A DNA stretch of 64,000 bases from Pseudomonas tensinigenes (GCF_014268445.2 NZ_CP077089.1:1605501-1669500); one strand, 5' to 3'. Counted from the stretch's first letter, positions 25,578 to 36,407 are shown. Program-made: numbers and translations. The notes: generated by a model not told the origin, from the letters alone.

Positions 25578-26531
25578 TTAGTTCGGTCCCGGATCAGCCA
25601 CCAGTCGCCCGGCATCCTTGGTCAGCGACTTGAGAAACTCGGTCTGCAGCTCAGGATCGTTGCGCGTCAGTTCGATCAGGCTTTGTTCCAGCTCGCTGGC
25701 TTCTTCTTCCAGACCCAGTTCCGACAGACGTTTGACCCGGTGTACCCACTGGCTCACTTCGTCGTCTTCCAGATCGTCGTAAATCAGCCCGTGCGCTTCC
25801 AGCAACTTGCCACGCAGATGACTGCTGATCATCAGCGACGAATCAGAGTGCACGTCATCCTTGGCATCTTCGACGCTGATCTGCAGTTTGCCGACATGAT
25901 TGAGGTCATTTTCGGCAAACGGACTGTCGAGCAGGTTCAAGCGCAGAACACCGTTGCGATCGGTGGTCATGTCGAAGGTCTGCTTGCCAGCCTTGACCTG
26001 CACCGGGCGCTCGCTCCATGGCAGGCTCGAATACTCCGTGCGCTTGTCGCGCTGGACTTCATCGATGCCGGCCAGATTCTGCTGCGCACGACCGTTGGAC
26101 TGCACGTTCATGAACGGGTTGAGCCCGGCAAAACCGTAGCTCAGCCAGTCTTTGGTCACGCTGTCCGGCAGATTGCCGAGGGCGAACACGTTGACTACGT
26201 TGGCGCCGACGCCACCGACTACGGCGACCGCACCCAGCGGGATCTCGTAGACCTCCCGCCAAGGCTGGTAGGGCGTATAGCGATCGTAGCGACGTGTCAC
26301 TTCGAACTCGGTGACTTCAAAAGTCTTCTGTTCGTTGATCTTCACGCGTCGCTGCGGCAGCTCAAGTTCCTTGGGCTCGCCGACATCGATCTGCAGGCTA
26401 TGGTCGAGCAACTTTCGCTCGACCCGCTCTTCGTGCTCGCTGCGTTGTGACATGTGATTGGCACAGCCGCTGACCAGCAGGGCACCGCACAGGGCGGTGC
26501 CTCCGAGGCCTAAGGTGTTTCGCTTGAACAT
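25578..26531 (-). CDS. Predicted outer-membrane lipoprotein of unknown function
   Basis: A 317-residue protein with a lipoprotein signal: MFKRNTLGLGGTALCGALLVSGC, lipobox LVSGC with the acylated Cys at 23. The mature protein has an Arg/Glu-rich start, a possible membrane-associated hydrophobic stretch (IPLGAVAVVGGVGANVVNVFALG, about 98-120) and an acidic helical C-terminus. I do not recognise a characterised family. The gene next to proS in P. aeruginosa (PA0957) is also an uncharacterised protein of similar size, which suggests orthology. It lies 17 nt downstream of proS and may be co-transcribed. Confidence 0.8.
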   Translation of the reverse strand: MFKRNTLGLGGTALCGALLVSGCANHMSQRSEHEERVERKLLDHSLQIDVGEPKELELPQRRVKINEQKTFEVTEFEVTRRYDRYTPYQPWREVYEIPLGAVAVVGGVGANVVNVFALGNLPDSVTKDWLSYGFAGLNPFMNVQSNGRAQQNLAGIDEVQRDKRTEYSSLPWSERPVQVKAGKQTFDMTTDRNGVLRLNLLDSPFAENDLNHVGKLQISVEDAKDDVHSDSSLMISSHLRGKLLEAHGLIYDDLEDDEVSQWVHRVKRLSELGLEEEASELEQSLIELTRNDPELQTEFLKSLTKDAGRLVADPGPN

Positions 26532-26548
26532 GACGTCTCTATCTGGTT

Positions 26549-28264
26549 TCAGCGGCGGATACGGGCCTGCAGGAAGGACAATACGTCGGCCACCGGCAAT
26601 GCTTGCGCTTCGCCTTCGGTACGGCTCTTGTATTCCAGGTTGCCTTCGGCGAGGCCGCGGTCGCTGACCACGATCCGGTGAGGAATGCCGATCAGCTCCA
26701 TGTCCGCGAATTTGATGCCCGGGCTGGTTTTCTTGTCGCGATCGTCAAGCAGCACTTCGAAGCCGGCCGCCGTCAGTTCGGCGTACAGCTTGTCGGTGGC
26801 TTCGCGCACCTGCTCGGTTTCATAACGCAGCGGTACCAGAGCGATCTGGAACGGCGCCAGGGTGTCGCTCCAGATGATGCCGTTTTCGTCGTTGTTCTGT
26901 TCGATGGCCGCAGCCACCACGCGGGACACACCGATGCCGTAGCAGCCCATTTCCAGGGTGACCGGCTTGCCGTTCTCGCCCAGCACTTCGCACTTCATCG
27001 CCTTGCTGTACTTGTTGCCCAGCTGGAAGATGTGCCCGACTTCGATGCCGCGTTTGATTTCCAGGGTGCCTTTGCCGTCCGGGCTTGGGTCACCGGCGAC
27101 TACGTTACGCAGGTCAGCCACGGTTGGAACCGGCAGATCACGCTCCCAGTTCACGCCGAAGTAGTGCTTGTCGTCGATGTTTGCGCCGATACCGAAGTCG
27201 CTCATCAGTTCGACCGAACGGTCGATGATGATTGGCAGCGGCAGGTTCAGCGGGCCGAGCGAACCGGCGCCGGCGCCAATCGCGTCACGCAGTTCGGCAT
27301 CGGTGGCCATGACCAGCGGGCTGGCAACGCCCGGTTGCTGGGCAGCCTTGATTTCGTTGAGTTCGTGGTCGCCTCGAATCACCAGCGCGATCAGCTTGCC
27401 TTCTTCTTCGGCACGCACGATCAGGGTCTTGATGGTCTTTTCAATCGGCAGATTGAATTTTTCCACCAGCGCCGCGATGGTTTTGGTGTCCGGGGTATCG
27501 ACCAGACGCAGTTCTTCGGTCGCAGCAGCGCGCGAAGTTTCGCGTGGCACCGCTTCGGCTTTTTCGATGTTCGCCGCGTAATCGGAGCCGTTGCTGAAGA
27601 CAATATCGTCTTCGCCGGACTCGGCCAGTACGTGGAATTCGTGCGAGCCGGCGCCACCGATCGAACCGTTGTCGGCTTCAACCGGACGGAATTTCAAGCC
27701 AAGACGGCTGAACACGTTGCAGTAGGCCTGGTGCATACGGTCATAAGTGACCTGCAGCGAGGCTTGATCAGCGTGGAACGAGTACGCGTCCTTCATGATG
27801 AATTCACGGCCACGCATCAAACCGAAGCGTGGGCGGATTTCGTCACGGAATTTGGTCTGGATCTGGTACAGGTTGATTGGCAGCTGTTTGTAGCTGCTCA
27901 ACTCGTTGCGCATCAGATCGGTGATCACTTCTTCGTGGGTCGGGCCCGCGCAGAAGTCGCGACCGTGGCGGTCTTTGATGCGCAGCAGCTCAGGGCCGTA
28001 TTCTTCCCAGCGTCCCGATTCCTGCCACAGCTCGGCCGGTTGGGTGCTCGGCATCAACACTTCGAGAGAGCCGGCAGCGTTCATCTCTTCGCGAACGATG
28101 GCTTCAACCTTGCGCATTACCCGCAAGCCCATCGGCAGCCAGGTGTACAGGCCGGAGGCGAGCTTGCGGATCATGCCGGCGCGCAGCATCAGCTGATGGC
28201 TGATCACGACCGCGTCGGAAGGCGTTTCTTTCTGTGTGGCGAGCAAAAATTGACTGGTGCGCAT
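26549..28264 (-). CDS. proS: Prolyl-tRNA synthetase ProS
   Basis: A 571-residue class II aminoacyl-tRNA synthetase charging tRNA-Pro. It begins [18 protein letters not shown]. Class II motif 2 is in [26 protein letters not shown], and motif 3 in [19 protein letters not shown]. The long insertion between motifs 2 and 3 (about 225-405) is the bacterial editing domain that clears mischarged Ala-tRNA. The HGTP anticodon-binding domain ends the protein. Confidence 0.97.
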   Translation of the reverse strand: MRTSQFLLATQKETPSDAVVISHQLMLRAGMIRKLASGLYTWLPMGLRVMRKVEAIVREEMNAAGSLEVLMPSTQPAELWQESGRWEEYGPELLRIKDRHGRDFCAGPTHEEVITDLMRNELSSYKQLPINLYQIQTKFRDEIRPRFGLMRGREFIMKDAYSFHADQASLQVTYDRMHQAYCNVFSRLGLKFRPVEADNGSIGGAGSHEFHVLAESGEDDIVFSNGSDYAANIEKAEAVPRETSRAAATEELRLVDTPDTKTIAALVEKFNLPIEKTIKTLIVRAEEEGKLIALVIRGDHELNEIKAAQQPGVASPLVMATDAELRDAIGAGAGSLGPLNLPLPIIIDRSVELMSDFGIGANIDDKHYFGVNWERDLPVPTVADLRNVVAGDPSPDGKGTLEIKRGIEVGHIFQLGNKYSKAMKCEVLGENGKPVTLEMGCYGIGVSRVVAAAIEQNNDENGIIWSDTLAPFQIALVPLRYETEQVREATDKLYAELTAAGFEVLLDDRDKKTSPGIKFADMELIGIPHRIVVSDRGLAEGNLEYKSRTEGEAQALPVADVLSFLQARIRR

Positions 28265-28393
28265 GGTTGGCCGTTGTCGGTTGCTATGACTGGAAATGAC
28301 TCCGCAGTGTACCGGCGAGTTTTGCCGACGTACAGGCGTGAGGTCAGTGGGGAGGCACGACGGCGGGATTCCTCCCGCCGTTGGCGAAACGTC

Positions 28394-29953
28394 TTACGAT
28401 TCTTCTGTGGCCGGCGTCGGCACAGGCTCGGGCGTTGGTGTCGGGCCTTCGCGGCGGCTCTCCTGGAACCAGTGCAGGGCGATCAACACCAGCGTCGGCA
28501 CGCCGAGCAGGGCGGTGATCAGGAAGAAGCTGTGATAGCCGAACTTTTCCACCAAAACCCCGGAATACCCGCCCATCAGGCGCGGCAGCAGCAGCATGAT
28601 CGAGCTGAGCAGGGCGTATTGCGTGGCGGAGAACTTCAGGTTGGTCAGGCTCGACAGATAGGCAACAAACGCCGACGTCGCCAGGCCCGAGCTGAAGTTG
28701 TCGAGGGAAATGGTCACCATCAGCATCTGCAGGTTCGGGCCCATGTCCGCGAGCATGACGAACAGCAGGTTGGTGGCTGCCGAGGCCGCGCCGCCGATGA
28801 ACAGGATCGGCAGAATGCCGAAGCGCACGATCAGCAGGCCACCCATGCCGGCGCCAACCAGCGTCATGATCAGGCCGAAGATCTTGCTGACGCTGGCAAT
28901 CTGATCCTTGGTGAAACCCTGATCGATATAGAACACGTTGGCCATGACGCCCATCACCGTGTCCGACATCCGATAGGTGGCGATCAGACCGAGCAGCAGC
29001 AGCGCCTGCCAGCGATAGCGCAGAATGAAGTCGTTGACCGGTGTCAGCACCGGTGCGAGGCCGCGACGGCCCATGGTCGACAGACACAGACCGGTGAGCA
29101 GTGTGTAGAGAATCGCGCGCAGGAAAGCGCGGTCTTCCAGCAGCAGGTCAAGCGGACTCATGTCACCGAACAGCACGCTGGCGAAATCAGTGTTGTAGAG
29201 CTGGGTGAACATTGCCGGCACGGAGACCAACAGAACGATCAGCACAAAAACGGACATCAACTGATGCATGAAGGTGTAGCGCCCGGCCTGCAACTGCGTG
29301 CGTAGCGGAACCGGTGGCTCGCGCATCAACAGCGTGGTCAGCAGCGCGGGAATCATCAGTGCGCCGAACAGCGCGTAAGTGCCGGCCCAGGCTGAATGCT
29401 GATAATTGAAGCCGGTAGAGCCGAAGCCTTCCGCGAAGAACAAGGCGCCGGCCGTCGCCAGCAGTGCAGCGACACGATAGCCGGACATATAACTGGCGGC
29501 GAGGGCGGCCTGACGGTTGTCTTCGGCGATTTCCAGGCGATAGGCATCCACCGCGATATCTTGAGTGGCGGAGGCGAAAGCGACGACGACTGCAATGGCG
29601 ATCAGCCAGGACAGATGCTTCTGCGGATCGCAGAAACCCATGCCGATCAGGCCGAGAATCACCAGGGCTTGTGAGAGCACCAGCCACGAACGGCGACGGC
29701 CAAGCTTGCCCAGTAACGGCAGACGCCATTGGTCGAGCAAAGGTGACCAGACCCATTTGAACGCATAGGCCAGACCGATCAGGCTGGCATAGCCGATGGT
29801 TTCACGGGCCACACCGGCCTCACGAAGCCAGACGGAAAGCGTTGAAAACACCAGCATGTACGGCAGGCCGGCGGCGAAACCGAGCAACAACAGCACGAGC
29901 GTCGAAGGACTGGCATAAGCGGCTAGCGCGGCGCGCCAGGTTTTACGGGGCAT
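28394..29953 (-). CDS. ampG: Muropeptide permease AmpG
   Basis: A 519-residue major facilitator protein. AmpG imports anhydromuropeptides (GlcNAc-anhydroMurNAc peptides) from periplasm to cytoplasm for wall recycling and so feeds the AmpR/AmpC beta-lactamase signal. Twelve or more membrane helices are visible. The signatures LLLGFAAGLPYMLVFSTLSVWL near the N-terminus and SATQDIAVDAYRLEI are typical. The C-terminus is a Pro/Thr/Glu tail. It is monocistronic by its spacing. Confidence 0.9.
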   Translation of the reverse strand: MPRKTWRAALAAYASPSTLVLLLLGFAAGLPYMLVFSTLSVWLREAGVARETIGYASLIGLAYAFKWVWSPLLDQWRLPLLGKLGRRRSWLVLSQALVILGLIGMGFCDPQKHLSWLIAIAVVVAFASATQDIAVDAYRLEIAEDNRQAALAASYMSGYRVAALLATAGALFFAEGFGSTGFNYQHSAWAGTYALFGALMIPALLTTLLMREPPVPLRTQLQAGRYTFMHQLMSVFVLIVLLVSVPAMFTQLYNTDFASVLFGDMSPLDLLLEDRAFLRAILYTLLTGLCLSTMGRRGLAPVLTPVNDFILRYRWQALLLLGLIATYRMSDTVMGVMANVFYIDQGFTKDQIASVSKIFGLIMTLVGAGMGGLLIVRFGILPILFIGGAASAATNLLFVMLADMGPNLQMLMVTISLDNFSSGLATSAFVAYLSSLTNLKFSATQYALLSSIMLLLPRLMGGYSGVLVEKFGYHSFFLITALLGVPTLVLIALHWFQESRREGPTPTPEPVPTPATEES

Positions 29954-29996
29954 GGGCTGAAGTCTGCCTCAAGATTGCGAAAACAAAGCGCGCACT

Positions 29997-30350
29997 CTAA
30001 CCGCTGTGCTCTACCGGACGCCAGCCATGGCGCTGAATATCCACACGATTGTTCAGGACGGTGATGCCTTCCATGCGCAATCGGGCCCGTTGTTCATCGC
30101 CCGATGGGCTGCCCACCGGCAGGCTGATCCGACCGCCGGCGCCCAGTACACGGTGCCAGGGCAGTTTTGTATCGCCGGGCAACTGACTCAAGGTGCGGCC
30201 GACCCAGCGGGCGGCGCGCCCCAACCCGGCAAGTTCAGCTAACTGACCATAGCTGACGACTTTGCCTTCGGGCACTTGAGCAAGGGTGGAGTAGAGCGCC
30301 GTGCGTCGGATTTGCGCTTCACTGTCACGGTCGTGGGGCTGCTCTGTCAC
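29997..30350 (-). CDS. Alkyltransferase-like protein (ATL, MGMT family)
   Basis: A 117-residue protein of the O6-alkylguanine-DNA alkyltransferase fold. The helix-turn-helix and arginine finger region (LAGLGRAARWVGRTLSQ) is present. The active-site motif is PWHRV with Trp65 in place of the nucleophilic Cys of PCHRV. ATLs bind O6-alkylguanine, cannot transfer the alkyl group, and hand lesions to nucleotide excision repair. A GTG start at 30350 with AGGAA upstream is chosen; the frame is open further upstream but shows no homology and overlaps the neighbour's promoter. Confidence 0.88.
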   Translation of the reverse strand: MTEQPHDRDSEAQIRRTALYSTLAQVPEGKVVSYGQLAELAGLGRAARWVGRTLSQLPGDTKLPWHRVLGAGGRISLPVGSPSGDEQRARLRMEGITVLNNRVDIQRHGWRPVEHSG

Positions 30351-30513
30351 GGGCGCGGTTCCTGAACATTGGCGGATTTGAAGCTTCAAGGGTAATCCGT
30401 CGGTGCGTAGTTGAGAAATGAACTCATTGGAAATCGTCCGGTCAGTCCTTGTCAGGGTCTTATTCCTACGGATAATGCCGACCTTTTCGCAAACTTGAGC
30501 CATAGATTCGCTT

Positions 30514-31521
30514 ATGTTTTCCAGATCCTTGCTGTGCCTTGCTGTTTTCAGCGCGTCCACGCCCCTGCTTGCCGACACCGTCTGGTTGAAGAACGGTGAC
30601 AAGTTGAGCGGCACTATTACCGTGTTCGATGGCGGCAAGCTGTTGATCCAGACCAAATATGCCGGTGCGGTCACGATTGACTGGAAAGAGGTCAAAACCC
30701 TGGACAGTGATCAGCACTTGCTGGTCAAGCAGGATGCCTACACCGGTGAAGTATCCAAGTCGCTGACCGCCGCCGAAGATGGCAAGGTCACCTTGGCCAA
30801 CGGTGAGGCGCCGAAAACCGTCGAACTGGCGAGCATTCAGCAGATTCTCAAGCCGAAACCGGTGGTCGAGGATCTGGTGTGGAAGGGCAATGTCGACCTG
30901 GCGCTGGACTATCAGCGCGCCGAGAAGGATACCGACGACTACGATGTCGGCTTCAAGACCACGGCGCGCCATGGTCGCTGGCGTCATACCGCCGAAGGTG
31001 AGTACAACCGCGAAGTACAGGACGACGAAACCACTACCAACAACTGGCGCGCCGAATATGCACTGGACCGCTTTCTCACCGATCAATGGTTCTGGCAGGG
31101 TCGCCTGAACTACAAGCGCGATCACATCGAAGAGCTGGCGCGCCAGCGCGTGGTCGGTACCGGTCCCGGCTACCAGTTCTGGGATGATGAGTTGGGTGCA
31201 TTCTCGCTGGGCTCGCTGCTCAACCGCACCGATTACGAGTATCGCGATGGCAGCAAGGACAATTTCTATTCCGTCGCGATGAAGTGGGATTACAACCGCT
31301 ACCTGATTGGCAAGAAGGTCGAATTCTTCACCAACGGTGAAGTAGGCAAGCCGCTGTCGGGTGTTGCCGATTACGCACTGGATGCTGAGTTGGGGCTGCG
31401 TTACAAGGTCACCGACTGGGCGTCGCTCAACCTCAAGGCCGAGCGCGACATCATCAGCGGCACCAATGATGCGGACTTGAACAAGACCCGTTACACCGCC
31501 GGGTTTGGCGTGGCCTGGTAG
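30514..31521 (+). CDS. DUF481 outer-membrane protein
   Basis: The 335-residue protein has a signal peptide (MFSRSLLCLAVFSASTPLLA). An N-terminal region of about 120 residues (DTVWLKNGDKLSGTITVFDGGKLLIQTKYAG) reads like a small beta-barrel. The C-terminal DUF481 domain is made of alternating amphipathic strands and ends in the aromatic residue W of GFGVAW, as outer-membrane beta-barrels do. E. coli YdiY is a relative. The function is unknown. Confidence 0.85.
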   Translation: MFSRSLLCLAVFSASTPLLADTVWLKNGDKLSGTITVFDGGKLLIQTKYAGAVTIDWKEVKTLDSDQHLLVKQDAYTGEVSKSLTAAEDGKVTLANGEAPKTVELASIQQILKPKPVVEDLVWKGNVDLALDYQRAEKDTDDYDVGFKTTARHGRWRHTAEGEYNREVQDDETTTNNWRAEYALDRFLTDQWFWQGRLNYKRDHIEELARQRVVGTGPGYQFWDDELGAFSLGSLLNRTDYEYRDGSKDNFYSVAMKWDYNRYLIGKKVEFFTNGEVGKPLSGVADYALDAELGLRYKVTDWASLNLKAERDIISGTNDADLNKTRYTAGFGVAW

Positions 31522-31530
31522 GGCACAAGC

Positions 31531-31611
31531 AAAAGATCGCAGCCTTCGGCAGCTCCTACAGAGGATTGATGTACATCCTGTAGGAACTGTCGAAGGCTGC
31601 GATCTTTTTTT
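31531..31611. repeat. Type-2 repeat doublet
   Basis: Inverted arms AAAAGATCGCAGCC and GGCTGCGATCTTTTTTT begin 9 nt after the DUF481 gene. The T-run may let it act as that gene's terminator. Confidence 0.88.
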
Positions 31612-31633
31612 GCGCCCGGAAAACAGACGCCCA

Positions 31634-31669
31634 CAAAAAAGCCCCGCTTTTAAGGGCGGGGCTCTTTTC
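31634..31669 (-). terminator. Terminator of the cold-shock gene
   Basis: The stem AGCCCCGC / GCGGGGCT has A-rich flanks that give a T6 run on the minus strand, 15 nt past the stop codon. Confidence 0.88.
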
Positions 31670-31684
31670 TAAAGAAGCTACAAG

Positions 31685-31894
31685 TTAGATAACTTGTACT
31701 TCTTCAGCTTGCATGCCTTTCTGACCGCGGGTAGCGATGAAAGAAACCTGTTGGCCTTCTTTCAGGCTTTTGAAGCCGTCGGATTGGATAGCTTTGAAGT
31801 GAACGAACAGGTCGTCACCGGATTGTGGAGTGATGAAGCCGAAGCCTTTTTCATCGTTGAACCACTTAACGGTACCGGTTTGGCGATTAGACAT
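31685..31894 (-). CDS. CspA-family cold-shock protein
   Basis: A 69-residue single OB-fold protein binding single-stranded nucleic acid. RNP1 is KGFGFI and RNP2 is LFVHF; it opens [23 protein letters not shown]. Paralogues in Pseudomonas range from cold-induced to constitutive and sequence alone does not assign this one. The upstream region on the minus strand is long and gene-free, consistent with the long structured leaders of csp mRNAs. Confidence 0.95.
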   Translation of the reverse strand: MSNRQTGTVKWFNDEKGFGFITPQSGDDLFVHFKAIQSDGFKSLKEGQQVSFIATRGQKGMQAEEVQVI

Positions 31895-32249
31895 GGTGTA
31901 ACTCCTTGAACAAAGATAACTGCGACTCAGGAAGAACCCTGGCCGAGACTGAGTGCAAAGAGCAGGAAAAATTCTTGTAGATGGTTGGATCGAAATTCAA
32001 CATATCGTGTAGAGATTCTCAGTGACACAAGCAACACAGTGACGCCACCTTAACCCAGTTTCCGAGAAGTGCCAATGCTTCTTGCGAAGGTTTCTCTGTT
32101 TTCGGGATCGGCGGTGTGACGGTTCGTCGCCAAAGCCCGTATTTCATGGGTGTTCGGCGAGAATTGCAGCCCGCACTTTGAACCGGGCGGCGCGCCCGGT
32201 AAGATGCCGGACAGAATTTTTCCACCTCGCTATTCAGGACACCCCCGCC
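31895..32249. other. Divergent promoter region between csp and dcd
   Basis: This 355-bp stretch has no gene I can support. It should hold the csp leader (left) and the dcd promoter (right). A perfect inverted repeat ACCGGGCG / CGCCCGGT lies at 32182-32200, 50 nt upstream of dcd, without a T-run. Confidence 0.55.
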
Positions 32250-32816
32250 ATGAGCATCAAATCGGACAAGTGGATTCGCCGCATGGCGCAGGAACACGGC
32301 ATGATCGAACCGTTCGTCGAGCGCCAGATGCGCGGCAGCGATGACAGCCGAGTGATCTCCTACGGTGTGTCGAGCTACGGCTACGACGTGCGCTGCACCA
32401 ACCACTTCAAGGTGTTCACCAACATCAACTCGTCCATCGTCGACCCGAAAAACTTCGACCCGGGCAGCTTCGTCGACGTCCACAGCGACGTCTGCATCAT
32501 TCCGCCGAACTCCTTTGCACTGGCCAGCACCGTCGAATACTTCCGTATTCCACGCAATGTGCTGACCATCTGCCTGGGTAAAAGCACCTACGCGCGTTGC
32601 GGCATCATCGTCAACGTAACGCCGCTCGAGCCAGAGTGGGAAGGCCACGTGACGCTGGAGTTCTCCAACACCACCAACCTGCCGGCGAAAATCTACGCCA
32701 ACGAAGGCGTGGCACAGATGCTCTTCCTTGAATCCGACGAGGAATGCGAAGTGTCCTACAAGGATCGCGGCGGCAAGTACCAGGGTCAGCGCGGCGTCAC
32801 TCTGCCGCGTACCTGA
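32250..32816 (+). CDS. dcd: dCTP deaminase Dcd
   Basis: A 188-residue trimeric enzyme that converts dCTP to dUTP, feeding dTTP synthesis. It opens [22 protein letters not shown]. The catalytic Glu lies in the conserved GRSTYARCG-like region, here [38 protein letters not shown]-like N-terminal residues and the [14 protein letters not shown] end are conserved. The ATG at 32250 gives the family length; the frame extends upstream without a plausible start. Confidence 0.95.
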   Translation: MSIKSDKWIRRMAQEHGMIEPFVERQMRGSDDSRVISYGVSSYGYDVRCTNHFKVFTNINSSIVDPKNFDPGSFVDVHSDVCIIPPNSFALASTVEYFRIPRNVLTICLGKSTYARCGIIVNVTPLEPEWEGHVTLEFSNTTNLPAKIYANEGVAQMLFLESDEECEVSYKDRGGKYQGQRGVTLPRT

Positions 32817-32922
32817 TCGGTCCATCCGACAGATCGCGGGAATTCTTTGGCGGGCAGACACTCTATGGGGTGTACTGCCCGTTTTGCTTTCGGCGAAACG
32901 GGCCTTCGCCGAGGAGTGCCCT

Positions 32923-33132
32923 ATGAAGATCGATCCGCAAATCACTGCCGAACTGGCAAGGCTCGAGCCCAATCAGATTGGCGTATTGGCCTGGTCATTG
33001 CTGGCGCATCCGGCGCTGAGCATGGCCGGCGGAATTCCCGGACAGCCCGATCCCGATACCCCTAACGAACAACCCACTGAACCTGGCGAACCGACTCTTC
33101 CGGACGAGCCGCCACCGGCTCCGGTTGCCTGA
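32923..33132 (+). CDS. Small proline-rich protein of unknown function
   Basis: A 69-residue protein from an ATG preceded by GAGGAG. The first 35 residues look helical (MKIDPQITAELARLEPNQIGVLAWSLLAHPAL). The rest is a Pro/Glu/Asp repeat-like tail (PGQPDPDTPNEQPTEPGEP). No signal peptide or known domain is visible. It lies 106 nt after dcd. Confidence 0.65.
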   Translation: MKIDPQITAELARLEPNQIGVLAWSLLAHPALSMAGGIPGQPDPDTPNEQPTEPGEPTLPDEPPPAPVA

Positions 33133-33148
33133 TCTGCATTGAAAATGA

Positions 33149-33194
33149 ATGGCCAGTCAGATGAGGTCTGCAGAGACTTCAACTGACTGGCCAT
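33149..33194. terminator. Long hairpin between convergent genes
   Basis: ATGGCCAGTCAG (33149-33160) and CTGACTGGCCAT (33183-33194) form a perfect 12-bp stem with a 22-nt loop. Its right arm covers the last codons of pdeM. It probably separates the small protein gene from convergent pdeM, but only short T or A runs adjoin it. Confidence 0.6.
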
Positions 33195-33835
33195 ATTTCG
33201 TTGTCACCGATGACGAAAATCCTGCAGCTTTCATCCCTCTCGACTGGATATCCCCCAGTAAAGGCGCCAAATGCCGGCAGCAGACTGATGCGTTCGCCGA
33301 GCCTGAAACACGCCAGGCGCAAGCTTTGTCGACCCTTGCCGTGCAGCCCATAGACCGGGTGTACGTGACCCGCCAGCACGTGCCTTTCAGGATGTGGGTC
33401 AGGTTCATGCTGCAAGGCGAATGGCCCGAGCAGCAGTGGTTCCGGCACTACACGGATGTTCAGCGATTCAGGCGGATCACCCGCGCGTTTGTCGTGGTTG
33501 CCGCGAATCAGCGTCATCGGCAGCTCCGCGTGGCGCGCACGCCATTGCGCCAGCGCACTCAGCGTCCCTGGGGCATGAGAGCCGGGCCCGTGCAGGAAAT
33601 CCCCGAGAAAGATCAATAAACGGCAGGGCAGCTTTGCCAGCAGCCGATCAATCACGGCGATATTGCTCGCCGTGGTGCCGTGCGGGACCGGTTGCCCAAG
33701 ACTGCGGTAAGCGGCGGCTTTGCCGAAATGCACATCGGCAATCAGTAATGCCTGCTGCGCGGGCCAGTACATGGCTTTTTCCGGCAAAAGCCAAAGTTCT
33801 TCGCCGGCCAGACGTACCGGGTAGCCTGAACTCAT
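33179..33835 (-). CDS. pdeM: Ligase-associated DNA-damage-response phosphoesterase PdeM
   Basis: A 218-residue calcineurin-like metallophosphoesterase. The metal-binding motifs appear in order: DVHFGK (near residue 34), GDFLHG, GNHDKR and GHVHP. This family always sits with an ATP-dependent DNA ligase, an Lhr-like helicase and a beta-CASP exonuclease. Here the helicase is immediately upstream, overlapping by ATGA, while ligase and exonuclease are 4.7 kb away. The proposed role is trimming of DNA ends before ligation. Confidence 0.92.
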   Translation of the reverse strand: MSSGYPVRLAGEELWLLPEKAMYWPAQQALLIADVHFGKAAAYRSLGQPVPHGTTASNIAVIDRLLAKLPCRLLIFLGDFLHGPGSHAPGTLSALAQWRARHAELPMTLIRGNHDKRAGDPPESLNIRVVPEPLLLGPFALQHEPDPHPERHVLAGHVHPVYGLHGKGRQSLRLACFRLGERISLLPAFGAFTGGYPVERDESCRIFVIGDNEIWPVS

Positions 33836-36321
33836 GGGGATTTATCCTTGTCGGCGCTGTTCTCCAGATCACCGACCATCCGTCGGATCCGGTCAGCGAG
33901 TTTTTCCGAACTCATGCTTTCGCGCATGCGCTCCACCAGCAACGGAAACCCTAGCGGTGTAGGACGTTTGAGCTGATGCACATCCAGTTTCATCCCGTTG
34001 ATCCGCTCCAATGTCTGTTCCAGGCGACGAATATCCAGTTCTTCCCGTAGGACTTCTTCCCCGGCCTGCGCCAGTAACAGATTGTCGGCGTCGTATTGTT
34101 TGAACACTTCGAAGAACAGGCCGCTGGACGCCTGCACCTGTCGGGTGCTTTTCGGCGCGCCGGGGTAGCCGGCGAAGACCAGCCCGGCAATCCGCGCGAT
34201 CTCGCGAAAACGCCGCAATGCCAGTTCACCGGCGTTCAGGCTGGCCAGAACGTCCGCTAATAAATCATCGGCATTGAAGAGATCGGCTTTCAAATACTCG
34301 GCCCAATCGATCGGCGTAGCGCTGAGCAATTCCAGGCCGTAATCGTTCACCGCAATGGAAAACGTCACGGGCTGCCGTTGACTGACGCGCCATGCCAACA
34401 GGCTCGCCAGGCCCAGATGCACCTGGCGCCCGGCAAACGGGTAGAGAAAAAGGTGCCAGCCTTCGCGGGATTTCAGCACTTCGGCCAACAGATTGTCTGT
34501 GGTGGGCAACCCCGACCAGCGCATCTGGGTTTCCAGCAACGGTCGCAACGCCTGCATTTCCGGGCCGACGAATTCACCCTGTGCCGCCGTACTGAAACGC
34601 CTGACCACGGCTTCGGCCAGCTCGTTGGAAAGTGGCATCCGCCCACCATTCCAGCGTGGTACGGCGGCTTTTTTCGCGGTGCTGCGTTTGACGTAAGCGG
34701 TCATGTTTTCCACCCGCACCAGCTCCAGCAAACGCCCGGCGAACAGAAAACCATCACCGGGTTTGAGCCGCGCAATAAAGCCTTCCTCGACACTGCCCAA
34801 CTGTTTGCCACCGCCGCCCTTGCTCCAGAATTTCAGATGGATGCTCGCGTCGCTGACAATGGTGCCGATGCTCATGCGATGGCGCCGCGCCAATCGCGCA
34901 TCCGGTACGCGCCAGACGCCGTGCTCGTCCGGTTCGACCCGGCGATAGTCCGGATAGGCTGTCAGAGACATCCCGCCATGGCGTACGAAAGCCAGCGCCC
35001 AAGCCCAATCGGCGGCTGTCAGGTCACGATAAGCCCAGGCGCCGCGGACTTCTTCGTACAACTCTTCAGGAATAAACCCACCACCGAGGGCCATGCTGAC
35101 CAAATGTTGCACCAGCACATCCAGCGGTTTGTACGGTGACAGGCGCGGCTCGATGCGTCGTTGCTCGACGGCATCGCGGGCGGCGGCGGCTTCGATCAAC
35201 TCAAGGCTGTGGGTCGGCACCAATGTCACTCGCGACGTGCGTCCTGGTGCGTGGCCTGAGCGACCGGCGCGTTGCATCAGGCGCGCGACACCTTTGGCCG
35301 AGCCAATTTGCAGCACGCGCTCGACCGGCAGGAAATCCACCCCCAGGTCCAGGCTTGAGGTGCAGACCACGGCTTTCAACTGCCCGTTCTTCAATGCCTG
35401 CTCCACCCAGTCGCGGGTATCTCTGGACAGTGAGCTGTGATGCAGGGCAATCAATCCGGCCCAGTCCGGCCGTGCTTCAAGCAGCGCCTGATACCAGATT
35501 TCCGATTGCGCCCGCGTATTGGTGAAGACCAAGGTGCTGGCGCAGGCATCCAGTTCGGCAACGACCTGCGGCAACATTTTCAGACCGATGTGCCCGGCCC
35601 AAGGGAAACGCTCAATGGCCGGTGGGAGGAGGGTGTCGACTTTCAGTGTTTTTTCGCTTTGTCCCTGAATGCTGATGCCGCCGCCCTGTGGGATCAGCAC
35701 TTGTTCGGCGTGGGATTGATTACCGAGGGTGGCGGACACGCCCCAGACGATCAGCTCAGGTTGCCAATGCCGCAGGCGGGCGAGGGCCAGTTGCAGTTGC
35801 ACGCCGCGTTTGTTGCCCAGCAGTTCGTGCCATTCATCGACGACGATCATGCGCAGACTCGCCAGCGCGACTTGTGCATCGGCACGAGCGAGCAGCAGGG
35901 TCAGGCTTTCCGGGGTGGTGATCAGCGTGGTTGGCAGGCGCCGGCTCTGGCGGGCGCGTTCGCTGCTGCTGGTGTCACCGGTGCGCAGGCCGATGCTCCA
36001 CGGGATCTGCAAATCATCGACCGGCGCCTGCAAGGCGCGCGCGGTGTCGGCGGCGAGGGCGCGCATGGGCGTGATCCACAGGACGGTCAGCGGTTCGGCT
36101 GGCGGTTTGCGTTTGCGCGCAGATTCAACAGCCGCTGCGGGTTTAGCGAAGCGATTGAGTGCCGCGAACCACACAGCATAGGTTTTACCGGCACCGGTGC
36201 TGGCGTGGAGCAGACCGGATTCGCCGTTTTTCACCGCCGCCCACACCTGTTTCTGAAAGGCGAACGGCTTCCAGTCGCGGGCGCTGAACCAGATTTTTGC
36301 CAGGTCGGGGGATTTCGCCAT
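33832..36321 (-). CDS. Ligase-associated Lhr-type DEXH-box helicase
   Basis: An 829-residue superfamily 2 helicase. Walker A is [13 protein letters not shown], motif II is DEWHE, motif III is GVSATLGN, and motif VI is [12 protein letters not shown]. The long C-terminal part after about residue 400 is the Lhr-specific winged-helix and beta-barrel region. [12 protein letters not shown] is taken as the start; upstream residues are the translation of a REP doublet. It should unwind DNA in the repair module together with PdeM, which overlaps its stop. Confidence 0.92.
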   Translation of the reverse strand: MAKSPDLAKIWFSARDWKPFAFQKQVWAAVKNGESGLLHASTGAGKTYAVWFAALNRFAKPAAAVESARKRKPPAEPLTVLWITPMRALAADTARALQAPVDDLQIPWSIGLRTGDTSSSERARQSRRLPTTLITTPESLTLLLARADAQVALASLRMIVVDEWHELLGNKRGVQLQLALARLRHWQPELIVWGVSATLGNQSHAEQVLIPQGGGISIQGQSEKTLKVDTLLPPAIERFPWAGHIGLKMLPQVVAELDACASTLVFTNTRAQSEIWYQALLEARPDWAGLIALHHSSLSRDTRDWVEQALKNGQLKAVVCTSSLDLGVDFLPVERVLQIGSAKGVARLMQRAGRSGHAPGRTSRVTLVPTHSLELIEAAAARDAVEQRRIEPRLSPYKPLDVLVQHLVSMALGGGFIPEELYEEVRGAWAYRDLTAADWAWALAFVRHGGMSLTAYPDYRRVEPDEHGVWRVPDARLARRHRMSIGTIVSDASIHLKFWSKGGGGKQLGSVEEGFIARLKPGDGFLFAGRLLELVRVENMTAYVKRSTAKKAAVPRWNGGRMPLSNELAEAVVRRFSTAAQGEFVGPEMQALRPLLETQMRWSGLPTTDNLLAEVLKSREGWHLFLYPFAGRQVHLGLASLLAWRVSQRQPVTFSIAVNDYGLELLSATPIDWAEYLKADLFNADDLLADVLASLNAGELALRRFREIARIAGLVFAGYPGAPKSTRQVQASSGLFFEVFKQYDADNLLLAQAGEEVLREELDIRRLEQTLERINGMKLDVHQLKRPTPLGFPLLVERMRESMSSEKLADRIRRMVGDLENSADKDKSP

Positions 36322-36407
36322 GCGGGCTGCGCGCGCTCTGGAGGTGTTCTTCCAGTGACCGCGCGGCAGGTCGACAAGTTTGATTTTTGTCGGCGATGAA
36401 AAACGAA

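Noticed and set aside
26603..29305. A 900-codon open frame opposite proS and ampG
   Set aside because: It is antisense to two well-supported genes, has the His/Gln/Arg-rich composition of GC-rich shadows, and has no domain or ribosome site.
30351..30695. Long N-terminal extension of the alkyltransferase-like gene
   Set aside because: The extra 115 residues match no part of the family and run through the promoter and start of the divergent DUF481 gene; the GTG at 30350 has a ribosome site.
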